Of a DNA stretch of 64,000 nt, positions 32,063 through 41,445 are shown piece by piece. The position numbers and the translations under genes are program-made. Every line of letters starts with the position of its first letter. Positions within the stretch are counted from its first letter, which is position 1. Source of the DNA: Sideroxydans sp. (GTDB taxonomy: Bacteria > Pseudomonadota > Gammaproteobacteria > Burkholderiales > Gallionellaceae); the NCBI GenBank assembly GCA_028687425.1, contig JAQUAD010000002.1, positions 41,219 to 105,218 of the forward strand, written 5' to 3'. Below the pieces are notes generated by a model. It was not told the DNA's origin. It searched no databases and was given only the letters and a program-made list of their open reading frames with translations.

Positions 32063-33913
32063 ATGCAGAACGCGCCACGCAACGCAGACCGTCAGAGCGC
32101 CCAACACATCGGGCTGGTGTTCATGTTGCTTGCGTTGCTGGAACTGATGTTTCTGCATGCGCTGTCGCCGCTGGAGAATCGCCTGTCGGATGCCTTCGTG
32201 CGTATGCAGGCTGCGTCGCTGCAACCCGATCCCGACATCGTCATCGTCGACATCGACGACACCAGTCTGGCGCAGATGGAGAACGAGGCCGGTCGCTGGC
32301 CTTGGCCGCGCGCCATCCACGGCGAACTGGTGCAGGGCATCGCCGCGCAGCAACCGGCGGCCATCGTGTTCGACATCCTGTTCAGCGAGCGCGACGAATT
32401 CCGCCCGGATAGCGATGCCGCTTTCAATCAATCGCTGCAAGGCCTGAACAACGTCTACTTTCCCATGGTGCGCCGCGATGCCGCGATGGATGCGCAAGGT
32501 GCCCCCATCACCGACATCGCATCCTTGCTCGGTCTGCAACGCGGAGATGCAGCAGACGACAAGGCCAGACTGGCCGTGCTGCCACCCTTGGCGCTGGATG
32601 CCGAACATTGGCGTGTCGGCACCATCAACTTCGAAGAGGATGCCGACGGCGTTGGGCGCCGCTACCAGCTCTACACCGATGCCTACGGCTGGCGTATCCC
32701 CTCGCTGCCCGCGCGCGTTGCGCAAGACCTGGGTTATGACGTGCCGCAGCAGGCGGACATGATCCTCGCCTGGCGCGGCAAACCGGGCGCGTTCAAACAT
32801 ATCTCCTATGCAGACCTGTATGCCGATATGCAGCGTGAGAAACACCAGCGTCCGGCCGACGAGCTGAAAGGTAAGGTCGTCATCATCGGTACTGCCGCCA
32901 CCGGCATGCACGATGTGCGCGTGACGCCACTGGCCAGTCTGTACCCGGGCGTGGAGATGCTGGCGACTGCGATAGACAACCTGAAGAATGGCCGCGCCAT
33001 GCGTCGTGCCGATGAAGGTTTCCCGACCGGCCTGGCCTTGTTGATGATCGGCGTATTGAGCATCGTGTTCATGCGCGGCATGCATGCGCTGAAGATCGGG
33101 CAGGGCATGTTGCTGGTCACGGTGCTGTTGTTGCTGGCCGAATACTTTGCGGCGGGTAGCCTGATGCTGTTGCCGGTGCTGTCGCCCTTGCTGCTGGCCT
33201 GGCTGGCCTATGTGGCGTTCGCCTTGCGTGCCTATCTGCGCGAACGCAAATCGCGCGAACAGGCGGTGCAGCTGTTCAGCCGTTTCGTGAACCCGCATGT
33301 GGTACAGGAACTGGTGGCGCACGGCGGCCTCAGTCGTCAGGGCGAAAGCCGCCAGATCACCATCCTGTTCTCTGACATCCGCGGCTTCACTACGCTGTCC
33401 GAAAAGCGCACGCCGGAGCAGGTGGTGGAACTGCTCAACCGCTATTTCAGTTTGCAGGTGGAAGTGGTGTTCCGCCACGGCGGTTCGCTGGACAAATTCA
33501 TCGGCGACTGCATCATGGCCTTCTGGGGTGCACCGCTGGATGACCCGGACCACGCGCGCCATGCAGTGGAAGCCGCGCTGGAGATGGGCGAAGTGTTGCA
33601 GCGCTTCAAGAAAGAATTGGGGGAGGAAGATGCCAGCTTCGACGTCGGCATCGGCATCCACAGCGGGCCAGCCGTGGTCGGTCTGATCGGCAGCGAGCAG
33701 CGCCGCGAATACACCGCCATCGGCGATACGGTGAACCTGGGCAGTCGCATCGAAGGCCTGACCAAGGGCGTGTCGCGCATTCTCGTCTCGCGCGAGACCA
33801 TGGAAGCCTGCGGGGGAGCGTTCGAGTTCCAGTCGTTCGGATCGTTCAAGGTGAAAGGGCGCGAGCAGGAAGTGGAACTGTTCGCCCCATCCAGAAAGGG
33901 AGAATCGGCATGA
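32063..33913 (+). CDS. CHASE2-domain class III adenylate cyclase
   Basis: 616 residues. One N-terminal transmembrane helix, a periplasmic CHASE2 sensor (about 40-310: PDIVIVDIDDTSLAQMENEAGRWPWPRAIHGELV is diagnostic), three transmembrane helices (about 315-390) and a cyclase catalytic domain (about 425-605). Metal Asp residues are in ILFSDIRGFTTLSE and FIGDCIMAFWGAP; DKF (Lys) and EYTAIGDTVN (Thr) are the adenine-selecting positions, and NLGSRIE gives the transition-state Arg, so ATP is the expected substrate. Followed by ATGA overlap with the SH3 gene. Confidence 0.92.
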   Translation: MQNAPRNADRQSAQHIGLVFMLLALLELMFLHALSPLENRLSDAFVRMQAASLQPDPDIVIVDIDDTSLAQMENEAGRWPWPRAIHGELVQGIAAQQPAAIVFDILFSERDEFRPDSDAAFNQSLQGLNNVYFPMVRRDAAMDAQGAPITDIASLLGLQRGDAADDKARLAVLPPLALDAEHWRVGTINFEEDADGVGRRYQLYTDAYGWRIPSLPARVAQDLGYDVPQQADMILAWRGKPGAFKHISYADLYADMQREKHQRPADELKGKVVIIGTAATGMHDVRVTPLASLYPGVEMLATAIDNLKNGRAMRRADEGFPTGLALLMIGVLSIVFMRGMHALKIGQGMLLVTVLLLLAEYFAAGSLMLLPVLSPLLLAWLAYVAFALRAYLRERKSREQAVQLFSRFVNPHVVQELVAHGGLSRQGESRQITILFSDIRGFTTLSEKRTPEQVVELLNRYFSLQVEVVFRHGGSLDKFIGDCIMAFWGAPLDDPDHARHAVEAALEMGEVLQRFKKELGEEDASFDVGIGIHSGPAVVGLIGSEQRREYTAIGDTVNLGSRIEGLTKGVSRILVSRETMEACGGAFEFQSFGSFKVKGREQEVELFAPSRKGESA

Positions 33914-34404
33914 AGAGATTGATCGCGGCTTTGCTGACGCTGGGCTTTATCGCCAGCGCCGCAGCTGAAGAGGCCATCACTTTGCGCAGCACCGAGATGA
34001 AGGCAAAACCCTACAGCGACGCGCAGACGCTGCTGACCTTGCCCGAGCGCAGCAAGGTGGAGGTGCTGCAGCGCCGCGCTTCGTGGACACAGGTGAAGAG
34101 CGGCAAGACCACCGGCTGGGTCAAGATGCTCAGCCTGCAACTGGTGCGCGGTACCACGCAGCGCCGTGCCGACAACGGACTGCGTTCATTGTTCAACGTG
34201 GCGCAAACCGGACGCGGCGGCAGTAACGTCACCACCGGCGTGCGCGGTCTGTCGGAAGAAGACTTGAAGAACGCCAAGCCAAATCCGCAGGCGCTGGCAG
34301 AGGCACAGCAATTTGCGGCTACCAAGGCCGAGGCGAAGCGATTCGCCATGCAGGGCAAACTGAAAGCGCAGCAGGTCGACTACCTGCCGGGAGGTGAGCG
34401 ATGA
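33910..34404 (+). CDS. SH3-domain secreted protein
   Basis: 164 residues with a signal peptide (MKRLIAALLTLGFIASAAAE) and a bacterial SH3 domain at about 25-82 (LRSTEMKAKPYSDAQTLLTL and WTQVKSGKTTGWVKMLSLQLV). The rest is polar, perhaps disordered. Such domains bind peptidoglycan or its peptides. It overlaps both neighbours by 4 bases (cyclase and M48 protease), so the three products are probably made together and placed in the periplasm or membrane. Confidence 0.85.
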   Translation: MKRLIAALLTLGFIASAAAEEAITLRSTEMKAKPYSDAQTLLTLPERSKVEVLQRRASWTQVKSGKTTGWVKMLSLQLVRGTTQRRADNGLRSLFNVAQTGRGGSNVTTGVRGLSEEDLKNAKPNPQALAEAQQFAATKAEAKRFAMQGKLKAQQVDYLPGGER

Positions 34405-35240
34405 GAACACTGGTACTGATGATGGTGTTGAGCCTGTCCGTGTCGGCGCAGGCGTTCGACTTCGGCAACTTCGATCTGGAAAAGGCCGTGAAGACGGTGC
34501 AGAAGATCAAGAAGGCAAACGAGGACGTGAGCGAACCGCAGGAGATCGAGCTGGGCAGCGGTATTGCCAGCAACCTGCTGGGGGCCGCGCCGCTACTGGA
34601 TAATCCCGAGGTGCAGCGCTATGTGAACCGCGTCGGCCGCTGGATCGCGCTGCAGACCGAGCGCCCTGACATCCCCTGGCAGTTCGGGGTGCTGGACGAT
34701 GCGGACATCAACGCTTTCGCCGCGCCGGGCGGTTATGTATTCATCACCAAGGGGCTGCTCGCGCGTATGAACAACGAAGCGGAGCTGGCCGGTGTGCTGG
34801 CGCATGAGATATCGCATGTGCTGCGCAAGCACCACCTGCAGGCTCTGAAGAAGGGCGCACGCTCCGAACTGTTCAGCGACTTGGCCAACGATGCCATCAA
34901 GACGCAGGGTGGTGACCCGCGCCTGACCAAACTGGTCAGTGCCGGCACCGAGATCTATGCGCGCGGCCTGGACAAGCAGGACGAGTTCGAATCCGACCGC
35001 ATGGGTGTCGTGCTCGCCGCCCGTGCCGGTTACGACCCCTACGGTCTGCCAGCCGTGCTGCAGACCCTGCAATCCATCAATCCCAACGATTCCAATCTCG
35101 CCCTGATGTTCAAGACGCATCCGTCCTTCGACAAGCGCCTGCAACTGCTGGCGGACGAGATGACGCCCGCGCTGGATGCGTATGAACGCCAGCCGGACCT
35201 GGATGTACGCTTCGCAGGGGTGATGGCTGCACGTAAATAG
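34401..35240 (+). CDS. M48-family periplasmic metalloprotease
   Basis: 279 residues. Signal peptide (MRTLVLMMVLSLSVSAQAF), then a peptidase M48 domain with the zinc motif HEISH (GVLAHEISHVLRKHH) and the third ligand in DEFESDRMGVVLAARAGYDP. INAFAAPGGYVFITKGLL and KTHPSFDKRL are also family marks. It resembles the protease half of BepA/YfgC but lacks the TPR part. It probably acts in outer-membrane protein quality control. Last gene of the mnmC-to-protease run. Confidence 0.92.
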   Translation: MRTLVLMMVLSLSVSAQAFDFGNFDLEKAVKTVQKIKKANEDVSEPQEIELGSGIASNLLGAAPLLDNPEVQRYVNRVGRWIALQTERPDIPWQFGVLDDADINAFAAPGGYVFITKGLLARMNNEAELAGVLAHEISHVLRKHHLQALKKGARSELFSDLANDAIKTQGGDPRLTKLVSAGTEIYARGLDKQDEFESDRMGVVLAARAGYDPYGLPAVLQTLQSINPNDSNLALMFKTHPSFDKRLQLLADEMTPALDAYERQPDLDVRFAGVMAARK

Positions 35241-35314
35241 GCAAACCGTGCAGGCCACGCTGGATGAAGGTTGCCGTCTGCTGAAAGCATGGCCAGCGCG
35301 TTGCAGGAGGAAAG

Positions 35315-35563
35315 ATGAGGAAACTGTCCGCGCTTATCGATAGGGCTGTTGCCGAATACCGGCAGGAAACCGGCAAGGAAGAACTTGCGCCGCTGTGGAG
35401 CGCAGAGTATTTCCAGGACTACGGGGTCATGGAGGATTTTCCCGGGCTAAGCCTGATCGAATTCCACGCTCTGGTGCAAAAAGCACTGACGCAGGATGTC
35501 GAAAGGGAAGAAAAACGCGCGCGATTGGCGCAAGATAGACGCCAGCGCACTGCCGGGAAATAG
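35315..35563 (+). CDS. Small hypothetical protein, 82 aa
   Basis: 82 residues, largely helical and charged (DRAVAEYRQETGKEELAPLW, LVQKALTQDVEREEKRARLAQ). A strong ribosome site (GCAGGAGGAAAG) precedes the ATG. It may be a DNA- or nucleic-acid-associated or regulatory protein, but no family is recognised. Confidence 0.65.
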   Translation: MRKLSALIDRAVAEYRQETGKEELAPLWSAEYFQDYGVMEDFPGLSLIEFHALVQKALTQDVEREEKRARLAQDRRQRTAGK

Positions 35564-35617
35564 GATCGGTAGTGCCCGGCATGCCCGGCTCGCTAATGTC
35601 CGGGACACTAGCCGGAA

Positions 35618-35637
35618 TTCATTCTGATCCGAATGAA
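35618..35637 (+). promoter_or_regulatory. 7-bp inverted repeat next to a ribosome site
   Basis: TTCATTC, loop TGATCC, GAATGAA ends immediately before AGGAGGAG, the ribosome site of the 123-aa gene at 35649. If it folds in mRNA it could control access to the site; it may equally be an operator. Confidence 0.4.
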
Positions 35638-35648
35638 AGGAGGAGCCG

Positions 35649-36020
35649 ATGAAAATCCTGTACAACAAGAACGAGGTCATCGCAGCGGCCCACTTCATCG
35701 CCGAGAATAACCCCAGCCGCAAGGTCCCTTCGCTCATCCCGCATACTGATCGCGGCTATGCCCCGGTGCGCGGCGAAGTGGATGAGATATTGACCAACAT
35801 GCGCAACCTGGCCAAAGAGAACAGGGCTGTGTTCGAAGAGGTACAGCAGAGGCTGGCTGCCGGTGAGGCGAACGTGAATACCGTTCTGGAAAAGTGGATA
35901 GAGGTGTTGGGCGTGGGGGGCTACTGGATCATCGCCGAGATAGAAGACCACACCATCCTGTTCGCCATCGCGGTCTCGCCGTGGTTCGGCGAGGACATGA
36001 TCGTCGAAGAGGATATATAG
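35649..36020 (+). CDS. Hypothetical protein, 123 aa
   Basis: Soluble protein with a very good ribosome site (AAAGGAGGAG). Middle helices (VDEILTNMRNLAKENRAVFEEVQQRLAAG) and a hydrophobic C-terminal strand pair (WIIAEIEDHTILFAIAV) suggest a small alpha/beta domain. No recognised family. Convergent with the hemerythrin gene, whose stop is 14 bases away. Confidence 0.65.
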   Translation: MKILYNKNEVIAAAHFIAENNPSRKVPSLIPHTDRGYAPVRGEVDEILTNMRNLAKENRAVFEEVQQRLAAGEANVNTVLEKWIEVLGVGGYWIIAEIEDHTILFAIAVSPWFGEDMIVEEDI

Positions 36021-36033
36021 CGAGCGGAACGGT

Positions 36034-36480
36034 TCAATCGAACGTTCTTATATACAAGGCATAGCTCTCTTCAGCGATAGGCCGATATGTCGAGCTCTTC
36101 AGGTATTCCGCGATCTTCATATCATGGCTGAGCACATGGTTGACGACCCAGAACACGAGTTGCTGCAATATCTCTTCCGGGTCTTCCTGTTCGCGGTTGA
36201 TCTTGGCGATGAACAGGTTCAGTTGGCAGAGCAGATTTGAGTGCACCAGTTCGTGCTCGACCAAACCGGGAAAGCGCAGCTCGGCCATCAGATTCTCCTC
36301 GCTCAGGAAGTGGAATTCGGTGAATTTCTTGAATTCCAGCAAGATGCCCATGACGACTTTTTTTCCCAATCTGCTTTTCAGAGCAATATCCAGTTTCTTC
36401 AGCAGCAATACCAGCATGCGGTGCTGCGTATCGATCAGCTCGTTTCCGATCTCCAGTTCTTTTGTCCATGCGATCTGCAT
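36034..36480 (-). CDS. Bacteriohemerythrin
   Basis: 148 residues. The non-heme diiron oxygen-binding ligands are in place: NELIDTQHRML (His), HFLSEENLM (His and Glu), HELVHSNLL (two His) and VNHVLSHDMKIAEYL (His and Asp). The start MQIAWTKELEIGNE is canonical; the ATG at 36480 has GGAG eight bases upstream, while 36486 is too close. It stores or senses O2 in the cytoplasm. It stands alone, downstream of the histidine kinase cluster on the same strand. Confidence 0.9.
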   Translation of the reverse strand: MQIAWTKELEIGNELIDTQHRMLVLLLKKLDIALKSRLGKKVVMGILLEFKKFTEFHFLSEENLMAELRFPGLVEHELVHSNLLCQLNLFIAKINREQEDPEEILQQLVFWVVNHVLSHDMKIAEYLKSSTYRPIAEESYALYIRTFD

Positions 36481-36764
36481 GATCATTACTCCATGTATGG
36501 CTACTTCTTGTGCGACGCAGTTGTTTCAACTTACCCGGGCAAGACGCTCTGGCCGCCTGTCCGGAACGTGTGTGCCGGGTGCGCACGAAAGGCATGTCCC
36601 TTCAATACGCTAGCCTGTCGTGAGAAGGCGTTTCGAAACGGGCGATGCTGTCATGTGCATCGCACCGCATGCCCTGACCACGGTCCTTCTGTGTGGGTTT
36701 GAGGAAAGCGGTATCCCAATCAGTGAGTGCATTGCGGCTCCGCCAAGCTGATACTTGCGAATTC

Positions 36765-38636
36765 TTACGCTGCTGAATCGTCGTGTGCTGACTCCCCTGC
36801 ACCGCGAGCGACAGGCAGCCAGATGGTGACCCTGGTGCCTTTCCCCGGCGAACTGTCGACCGCAACTTGCCCATCGTGGAAACCAATGATCTCCTTGACG
36901 ATGCTCATGCCCAGTCCGGTTCCCGGTATCTTCCCCGAGCTGTCAACCCGGTAGAAGCGCTCGAAGATGCGAGGAATCTGTTCAGCAGTCATGCCGATCC
37001 CGTGGTCGGCTATCCGTATGCCGATCTGTTTCTGATGAAGGTGCAAGTCGTCATATGGCGGATAGACGAGGCTGACCTCGACATCCCCGCCGTCGGGAGA
37101 ATATTTGTAGGCGTTGCTGAGTATGTTGTTGATCGCCTGCGTTAATTTCTTTTGATCCGCATTTATCCGGATCGCCGGCCGGTCTGGGATTGAAGCGATG
37201 GGTGCCTTACGCTCCGCAGGGGGCAGGAAGCTGCCAATAACATCGCGCAATAGAGGCGCAACGGCCAGCATTTCAAGATTGAAGTCTTTGCCGCCTCTTG
37301 CCTCGATACGCGACAGGTCGAGCAACTCATTGATGATGGAGATCATCAGTTCCGATTGTTTATAGATCACCAGCAGGGACTCGCGGCGGAGATCCGGCTC
37401 CAGTTCGCGAGCAAGCATCAGCTCCGTATAGCCGAAGATGCTGGACATCGGGGTGCGCAGTTCGTGTGCGGCTGTGGAGAGGAATTCGCTCTTGATGCGA
37501 TCCACCTCGATCTCGTGCGTCACATCCCTGAAGTACAGTATCTGGGAAACGCTCTGCGCCTCGGATTCGCGCAACCCTACCTCAAGATAGCGATGGACGG
37601 GCTTGAGAATCTCGATGCGCTCCCTGTAGATCAGGTTAGGTTGATCGTCCGAACGGTGTCTTTTGTGCAAGCGTGTCAATGCGGCGACGCTCAGGTCGGA
37701 AGCGCATTGGTCTTCAAGCAGTTTGGTGAACGCGGCTTCGTCCATGCCGGTGATGGCTTTTCGATCGATCCCGGTCAGTTGGGTGAAAGCGGGAGTGGCG
37801 TATTTGACCCGGCGCTCCCTGTCGAACGAAACGAAACCGTCTGGACTGAGCGTGAATATCCCGTTCAGCTGTTCGTTGCGGTCCTCGGCCTTGCTTTGCG
37901 CGAATTCGGCGATCTCCTGGAACAAGCGTCTTTCGTTGATCTCCCGGCGCAGCGATTCATGGCTATCGTTCAGCTGCTGCGCCATCTGGTTGAATGCCTG
38001 GGCGGTCTCGGTAAGCTCATCGTTCCCATGCAAGGGTATCCGGTGCGCGAAATCCCCCGCCGCGAAGCGGTAGCTGGCATCGCGCAGCGCGGCCAGCTGG
38101 CGCACCAGATAAGAGCCCAGCAGCCAGGAGAACAATGCGACCAGCAGCATCTCCAGTCCGGCGATACCGGCGGCCCAGCGCAATGCAGACTTGAGCAATA
38201 CGTTCAACGGAGAGATGGATACGCCCAGCTGCACTTCGCCTTGCTTGATGCCGCCCGCCATGACCGGCGTGGACCAATCGAATATGCCGTCTTCATGTGC
38301 CCCCGACATATCGGTCTCTTTACGGAACTCTCTTTTCAGGAGTGACTTGTCGCCCCGTTCGCTCAGCAGCACGCCTTCCGAATCGTAGACGCGGATGACG
38401 TCTATCTGCCGGGTGTTCATCGCTTCTTCCAGCAGACTGTCCAACGTGGCCAGATCTTGCGAGATCACCGCATCCTTTGCCGCTGCCGCAAGTAATTGCC
38501 CGCCCAGCTGCACGCGGCGCATCAATTCAGCTTCGTTGGAGTCCCTCAATATCGACAGGGCGCTGCTGACAAGGATCGCCAGCAATACCAGTTCGATGAT
38601 GGCGACACCGACGATTGTTTTGGCCCTGAAGCGCAT
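36765..38636 (-). CDS. Membrane sensor histidine kinase (HAMP-PAS-HisKA-HATPase)
   Basis: 623 residues. Two transmembrane helices (about 8-30 and 145-170) bracket a periplasmic sensor; HAMP follows (AALRDASYRFAAGDFAHRIP), then PAS (about 245-370, SPDGFVSFDRERRVKYATP), HisKA with phospho-acceptor His about 391 (STAAHELRTPMSSIFGY) and HATPase (NNILSNAYKYSPDGG, IADHGIGMT, GTGLGMSIVKEI). It starts 2 bases after the PhnD-like binding-protein gene, so the binding protein may be its periplasmic input. Last gene of the five-gene cluster. Confidence 0.92.
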   Translation of the reverse strand: MRFRAKTIVGVAIIELVLLAILVSSALSILRDSNEAELMRRVQLGGQLLAAAAKDAVISQDLATLDSLLEEAMNTRQIDVIRVYDSEGVLLSERGDKSLLKREFRKETDMSGAHEDGIFDWSTPVMAGGIKQGEVQLGVSISPLNVLLKSALRWAAGIAGLEMLLVALFSWLLGSYLVRQLAALRDASYRFAAGDFAHRIPLHGNDELTETAQAFNQMAQQLNDSHESLRREINERRLFQEIAEFAQSKAEDRNEQLNGIFTLSPDGFVSFDRERRVKYATPAFTQLTGIDRKAITGMDEAAFTKLLEDQCASDLSVAALTRLHKRHRSDDQPNLIYRERIEILKPVHRYLEVGLRESEAQSVSQILYFRDVTHEIEVDRIKSEFLSTAAHELRTPMSSIFGYTELMLARELEPDLRRESLLVIYKQSELMISIINELLDLSRIEARGGKDFNLEMLAVAPLLRDVIGSFLPPAERKAPIASIPDRPAIRINADQKKLTQAINNILSNAYKYSPDGGDVEVSLVYPPYDDLHLHQKQIGIRIADHGIGMTAEQIPRIFERFYRVDSSGKIPGTGLGMSIVKEIIGFHDGQVAVDSSPGKGTRVTIWLPVARGAGESAHDDSAA

Positions 38637-38638
38637 GT

Positions 38639-39496
38639 CTATTCTGTTTCCGGATTGCTATATCGTTCCAGCAGGCGGATATCCAGTGCGCGAATATCGT
38701 TCCAATCCTTGTCTTCCGCCGTCGAAAAGCCCTTGAACGCCAGCGGTGAGAGCAGATTGATTCCCGTCGCATCATCGGACATGGATTGCATGGCTGCCAC
38801 TATCTTCTGGATCAGCGCAGTGTCGACGCGGGGATGCGCGGCAAAAGCGTGCGGGGTATAGGAGGGGGTTTCTATCAGCACCCGCAAATGATTCCGCACC
38901 TCGGGCGGCGTGGCCTCGAATGTCCTTTGTATGCCGCCGCCGGCTGGCTGCAAACCGGAAGCGACGGCGCGATAGACGGAGTCGTGGGAAGCAACGAACT
39001 TCGCCTCGACCGGGATGTGCTGCCGGCCGAATTCGGCCTGGGGCAGGATGCTGGCCGCGAATGCGGCAGGGGCCGGGAAGGCCACTTCCATGCCTTTCAG
39101 ATCTGCCAGCTGATGGATAGAGCTGTCTTTTCTGACGACGATGATGCCTTTGATCCTGCGGTCCTTCTCTCTGGCGAACGCAGTGAATCCGTTGCCCTTG
39201 TGAAATACCACGTAGTGATAGGGATTCATGTAGGCCAGGTCGTACTCGCCTTTGGCCAGGCGCTCTTCGAAAACCGGGATGCTGGGGGCCGTACGGAATA
39301 CCAGCCTGACCCCGGCCCTGCGTCCGATCTCGCTCAAGAGCGGCGCCCATTTTTCCGCCAGTTTGCTGGCTGATTGCTGGGGGACGATGCCGAATGTCAG
39401 CGTCGGCAGTTGAGCGGTGGCTCCCGCGGAAGACGTGATCGTGAGGAGGGCAATGAACGCCATGCTTTCGAGCAGCGCCGATATTTTGTTGTGCAC
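38639..39496 (-). CDS. PhnD-like periplasmic binding protein (phosphate/phosphonate type)
   Basis: 285 residues with signal peptide (cleaved about residue 27) and a PhnD/SsuA-like type 2 binding fold: TLTFGIVPQQSASKLAEKWAPLL, GEYDLAYMNPYHYVVF, GIIVVRKDSSIHQLADLKGMEVAFP. No ABC permease or ATPase genes are near, so it probably serves sensing rather than uptake. It lies between two histidine-kinase genes with gaps of 15 and 2 bases. The ligand may be an anion such as phosphate, phosphite or phosphonate (inference). Confidence 0.85.
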   Translation of the reverse strand: MHNKISALLESMAFIALLTITSSAGATAQLPTLTFGIVPQQSASKLAEKWAPLLSEIGRRAGVRLVFRTAPSIPVFEERLAKGEYDLAYMNPYHYVVFHKGNGFTAFAREKDRRIKGIIVVRKDSSIHQLADLKGMEVAFPAPAAFAASILPQAEFGRQHIPVEAKFVASHDSVYRAVASGLQPAGGGIQRTFEATPPEVRNHLRVLIETPSYTPHAFAAHPRVDTALIQKIVAAMQSMSDDATGINLLSPLAFKGFSTAEDKDWNDIRALDIRLLERYSNPETE

Positions 39497-39511
39497 TGGA
39501 ACCTCCCGTCG

Positions 39512-41380
39512 TTATTTGAACGGCAGCCAGAGCGTGACTGCGGTTCCTTTTCCAAACTGACTGAGCAGGTCGACGCGCCCTTCGTGCAGCTCCATGATCT
39601 CCTTGACGATGCTCATTCCCAAGCCTGTGCCGGGTATCTTTCCGGAATTGTCGGCCCGATAAAATCGTTCAAACACCCGGGACTGCTGTTCTTGCGTCAT
39701 GCCGATACCGTGATCGGTAATGCGTATTCCGACCATGCCATCATGTACCTGGTCCGCATTCGGCAGAATCGGCTCCAGTTCGATCATGCTCCCCTTCGGC
39801 GAATACTTGATGGCATTGGACAGGACATTGTTGATCGCCTGTGTCAGCTTGTTGCGGTCTGCAGTGATTGTGATCGGCGCTGCCGTGGTCGGCATCGTCA
39901 GGCTTAAGGTGCAATTTTCCGGCCTGAAACTATCGCTGACTGCCGACAACAGTTCGCCCAGGTCGAACTTCTCGAATACGAAGTCTTTCCCCCTTCTCGA
40001 TTCGATCCGCGCAAGGTCCAGCAACTCGTTGATGATGGAGACCATGAGCTCGGACTGGCTGAATATCGTCTGGATGAATTCACGTTGCTCTGCAGTGCTT
40101 AATTCCTGTTTCAATAGCACCTCGCTGAAACCATAGATGCTCGCCATGGGCGTGCGCAATTCGTGAGCGGCCGTACTCATGAATTCACTTTTCATCCGGT
40201 CGATCTCCGATTCATGCGTGATGTCGCGGAAGTACAGGATTCTTGAGGCGGGCAGCGAACTTCCTTTGCGGGATATGACTTCAAGGATGCCCGAATTGGG
40301 TGCGGCAAGCTCCACCACGCACCTGAAATCGTTTTCATCGTTGAATAGTCTATGGTTCGCGGTGCCTGAAAATTCGCAGGCAGTGCTGTCGGAAAAGATC
40401 CCGAGGAGCGTTTGTTCAAACGCCTTCGCATTGCTGCCGATGAGCTTTTCCTGATCCAGGTTCGTCATTCGAATGAATGACGGATTGACGTAGCTGACCT
40501 TATGCTGCTGGTCGAAGGATACGAATCCGTCCGGGCTCAATTCGAAGATCGCATTGAGTAACTCGGTCCTCAGGCTCAGGGCGAGTTCGGCCGATTTTCT
40601 TTCGCTGATGTCGGAGAAGCTGCCGACCATGCGCGTGGCTTTGCCTGCCGCATCACGCTCGACGACATTCCCCCGATCCAGTACCCATACGGCGTTCCCG
40701 TTCTCGATCATCATCCGGTGCTCGCTGACGTACGGGCCTTGCCCGTCCAGGCACTTGTTGATCCTTTCGAAGACGAGGTCCCTGTCATCCGGATGCAGCA
40801 ACCTGGCAAAATCCTCCAGCGGATGCTGCAGGAAGCCGTCGTTCAGTCCGGTCAGTTTGCACCATTGGGGGTTGTGCGAAACGATGCCGGTCTGGATGTC
40901 CCAATCCCAGACGCCTTCCTGTGTGGCTTCCAGCGCATAGCGCAAGCGCTTCTCGCTTTCCTCCAGCTTGAGCTGGGCATTCTTGAGTTCGGTAACATCG
41001 TTGGCGATGACCAGTATCTGCCTGCTGCCGTCTTCAGCAATGATCGGTTTCTTGATCGATTGGAAGTAATGCGTTTCCCCCGTTTTGACATCGGTGGATT
41101 CTTCCATCACCAATCGGGTTTCGCTCTGCCGCATGACCTCGCGCACGTTCTCGAGGTAGAAGGCCACCTGTTCCTGGTTGGGGTTGAATGCGCCATCGTC
41201 CTTGCCGACCAACTCCTCCGGGGTGGTGCCGTACAGCTGTGCCAATGCGCGATTGCCGATCAGGAACTTCCCGTTCCAGTCCTTCATCAGGATGATGTTC
41301 GGGTTCTCGTCGATCACGGTGCGCAGCAACGTATTGCTGCGCATCAACTCCAGCTCGAGATTCGTTTCGCGGTTGCTCAT
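39512..41380 (-). CDS. Cytoplasmic multi-PAS sensor histidine kinase
   Basis: 622 residues, no transmembrane segment. Three PAS domains: about 10-130 (DENPNIILMKDWNGKFLIGN), 145-265 (ALEATQEGVWDWDIQTG) and 275-385 (ELSPDGFVSFDQQHKVSYVNP). HisKA follows with His about 406 (STAAHELRTPMASIYGFSE), then HATPase (NNVLSNAIKYSPKG, ITDHGIGMT, GTGLGMSIVKEI). The kinase core closely resembles the downstream membrane kinase, so one probably arose by duplication of the other. It lies downstream of two response-regulator genes. Confidence 0.92.
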   Translation of the reverse strand: MSNRETNLELELMRSNTLLRTVIDENPNIILMKDWNGKFLIGNRALAQLYGTTPEELVGKDDGAFNPNQEQVAFYLENVREVMRQSETRLVMEESTDVKTGETHYFQSIKKPIIAEDGSRQILVIANDVTELKNAQLKLEESEKRLRYALEATQEGVWDWDIQTGIVSHNPQWCKLTGLNDGFLQHPLEDFARLLHPDDRDLVFERINKCLDGQGPYVSEHRMMIENGNAVWVLDRGNVVERDAAGKATRMVGSFSDISERKSAELALSLRTELLNAIFELSPDGFVSFDQQHKVSYVNPSFIRMTNLDQEKLIGSNAKAFEQTLLGIFSDSTACEFSGTANHRLFNDENDFRCVVELAAPNSGILEVISRKGSSLPASRILYFRDITHESEIDRMKSEFMSTAAHELRTPMASIYGFSEVLLKQELSTAEQREFIQTIFSQSELMVSIINELLDLARIESRRGKDFVFEKFDLGELLSAVSDSFRPENCTLSLTMPTTAAPITITADRNKLTQAINNVLSNAIKYSPKGSMIELEPILPNADQVHDGMVGIRITDHGIGMTQEQQSRVFERFYRADNSGKIPGTGLGMSIVKEIMELHEGRVDLLSQFGKGTAVTLWLPFK

Positions 41381-41445
41381 CTATCTAACCTTTGCAGTAA
41401 GGGGCTCTGCCGCGGGTTGCCTGAGACAAGGGGCATCCCGCCACG

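Noticed and set aside
36008..36020. GGATATATAG at the end of the 123-aa gene as a third copy of the 28193 palindrome half-site
   Set aside because: It is inside coding sequence, lacks the inverted partner and differs in the next bases; coincidence is likely.
36481..36764. Possible gene in the gap between hemerythrin and the histidine kinase
   Set aside because: Short frames overlap the kinase end or have no ribosome site; I see no gene there.
38639..39496. PhnD-like gene as part of a phosphonate ABC uptake operon
   Set aside because: No permease or ATPase genes are adjacent; flanks are histidine kinases, so a sensory role fits better.
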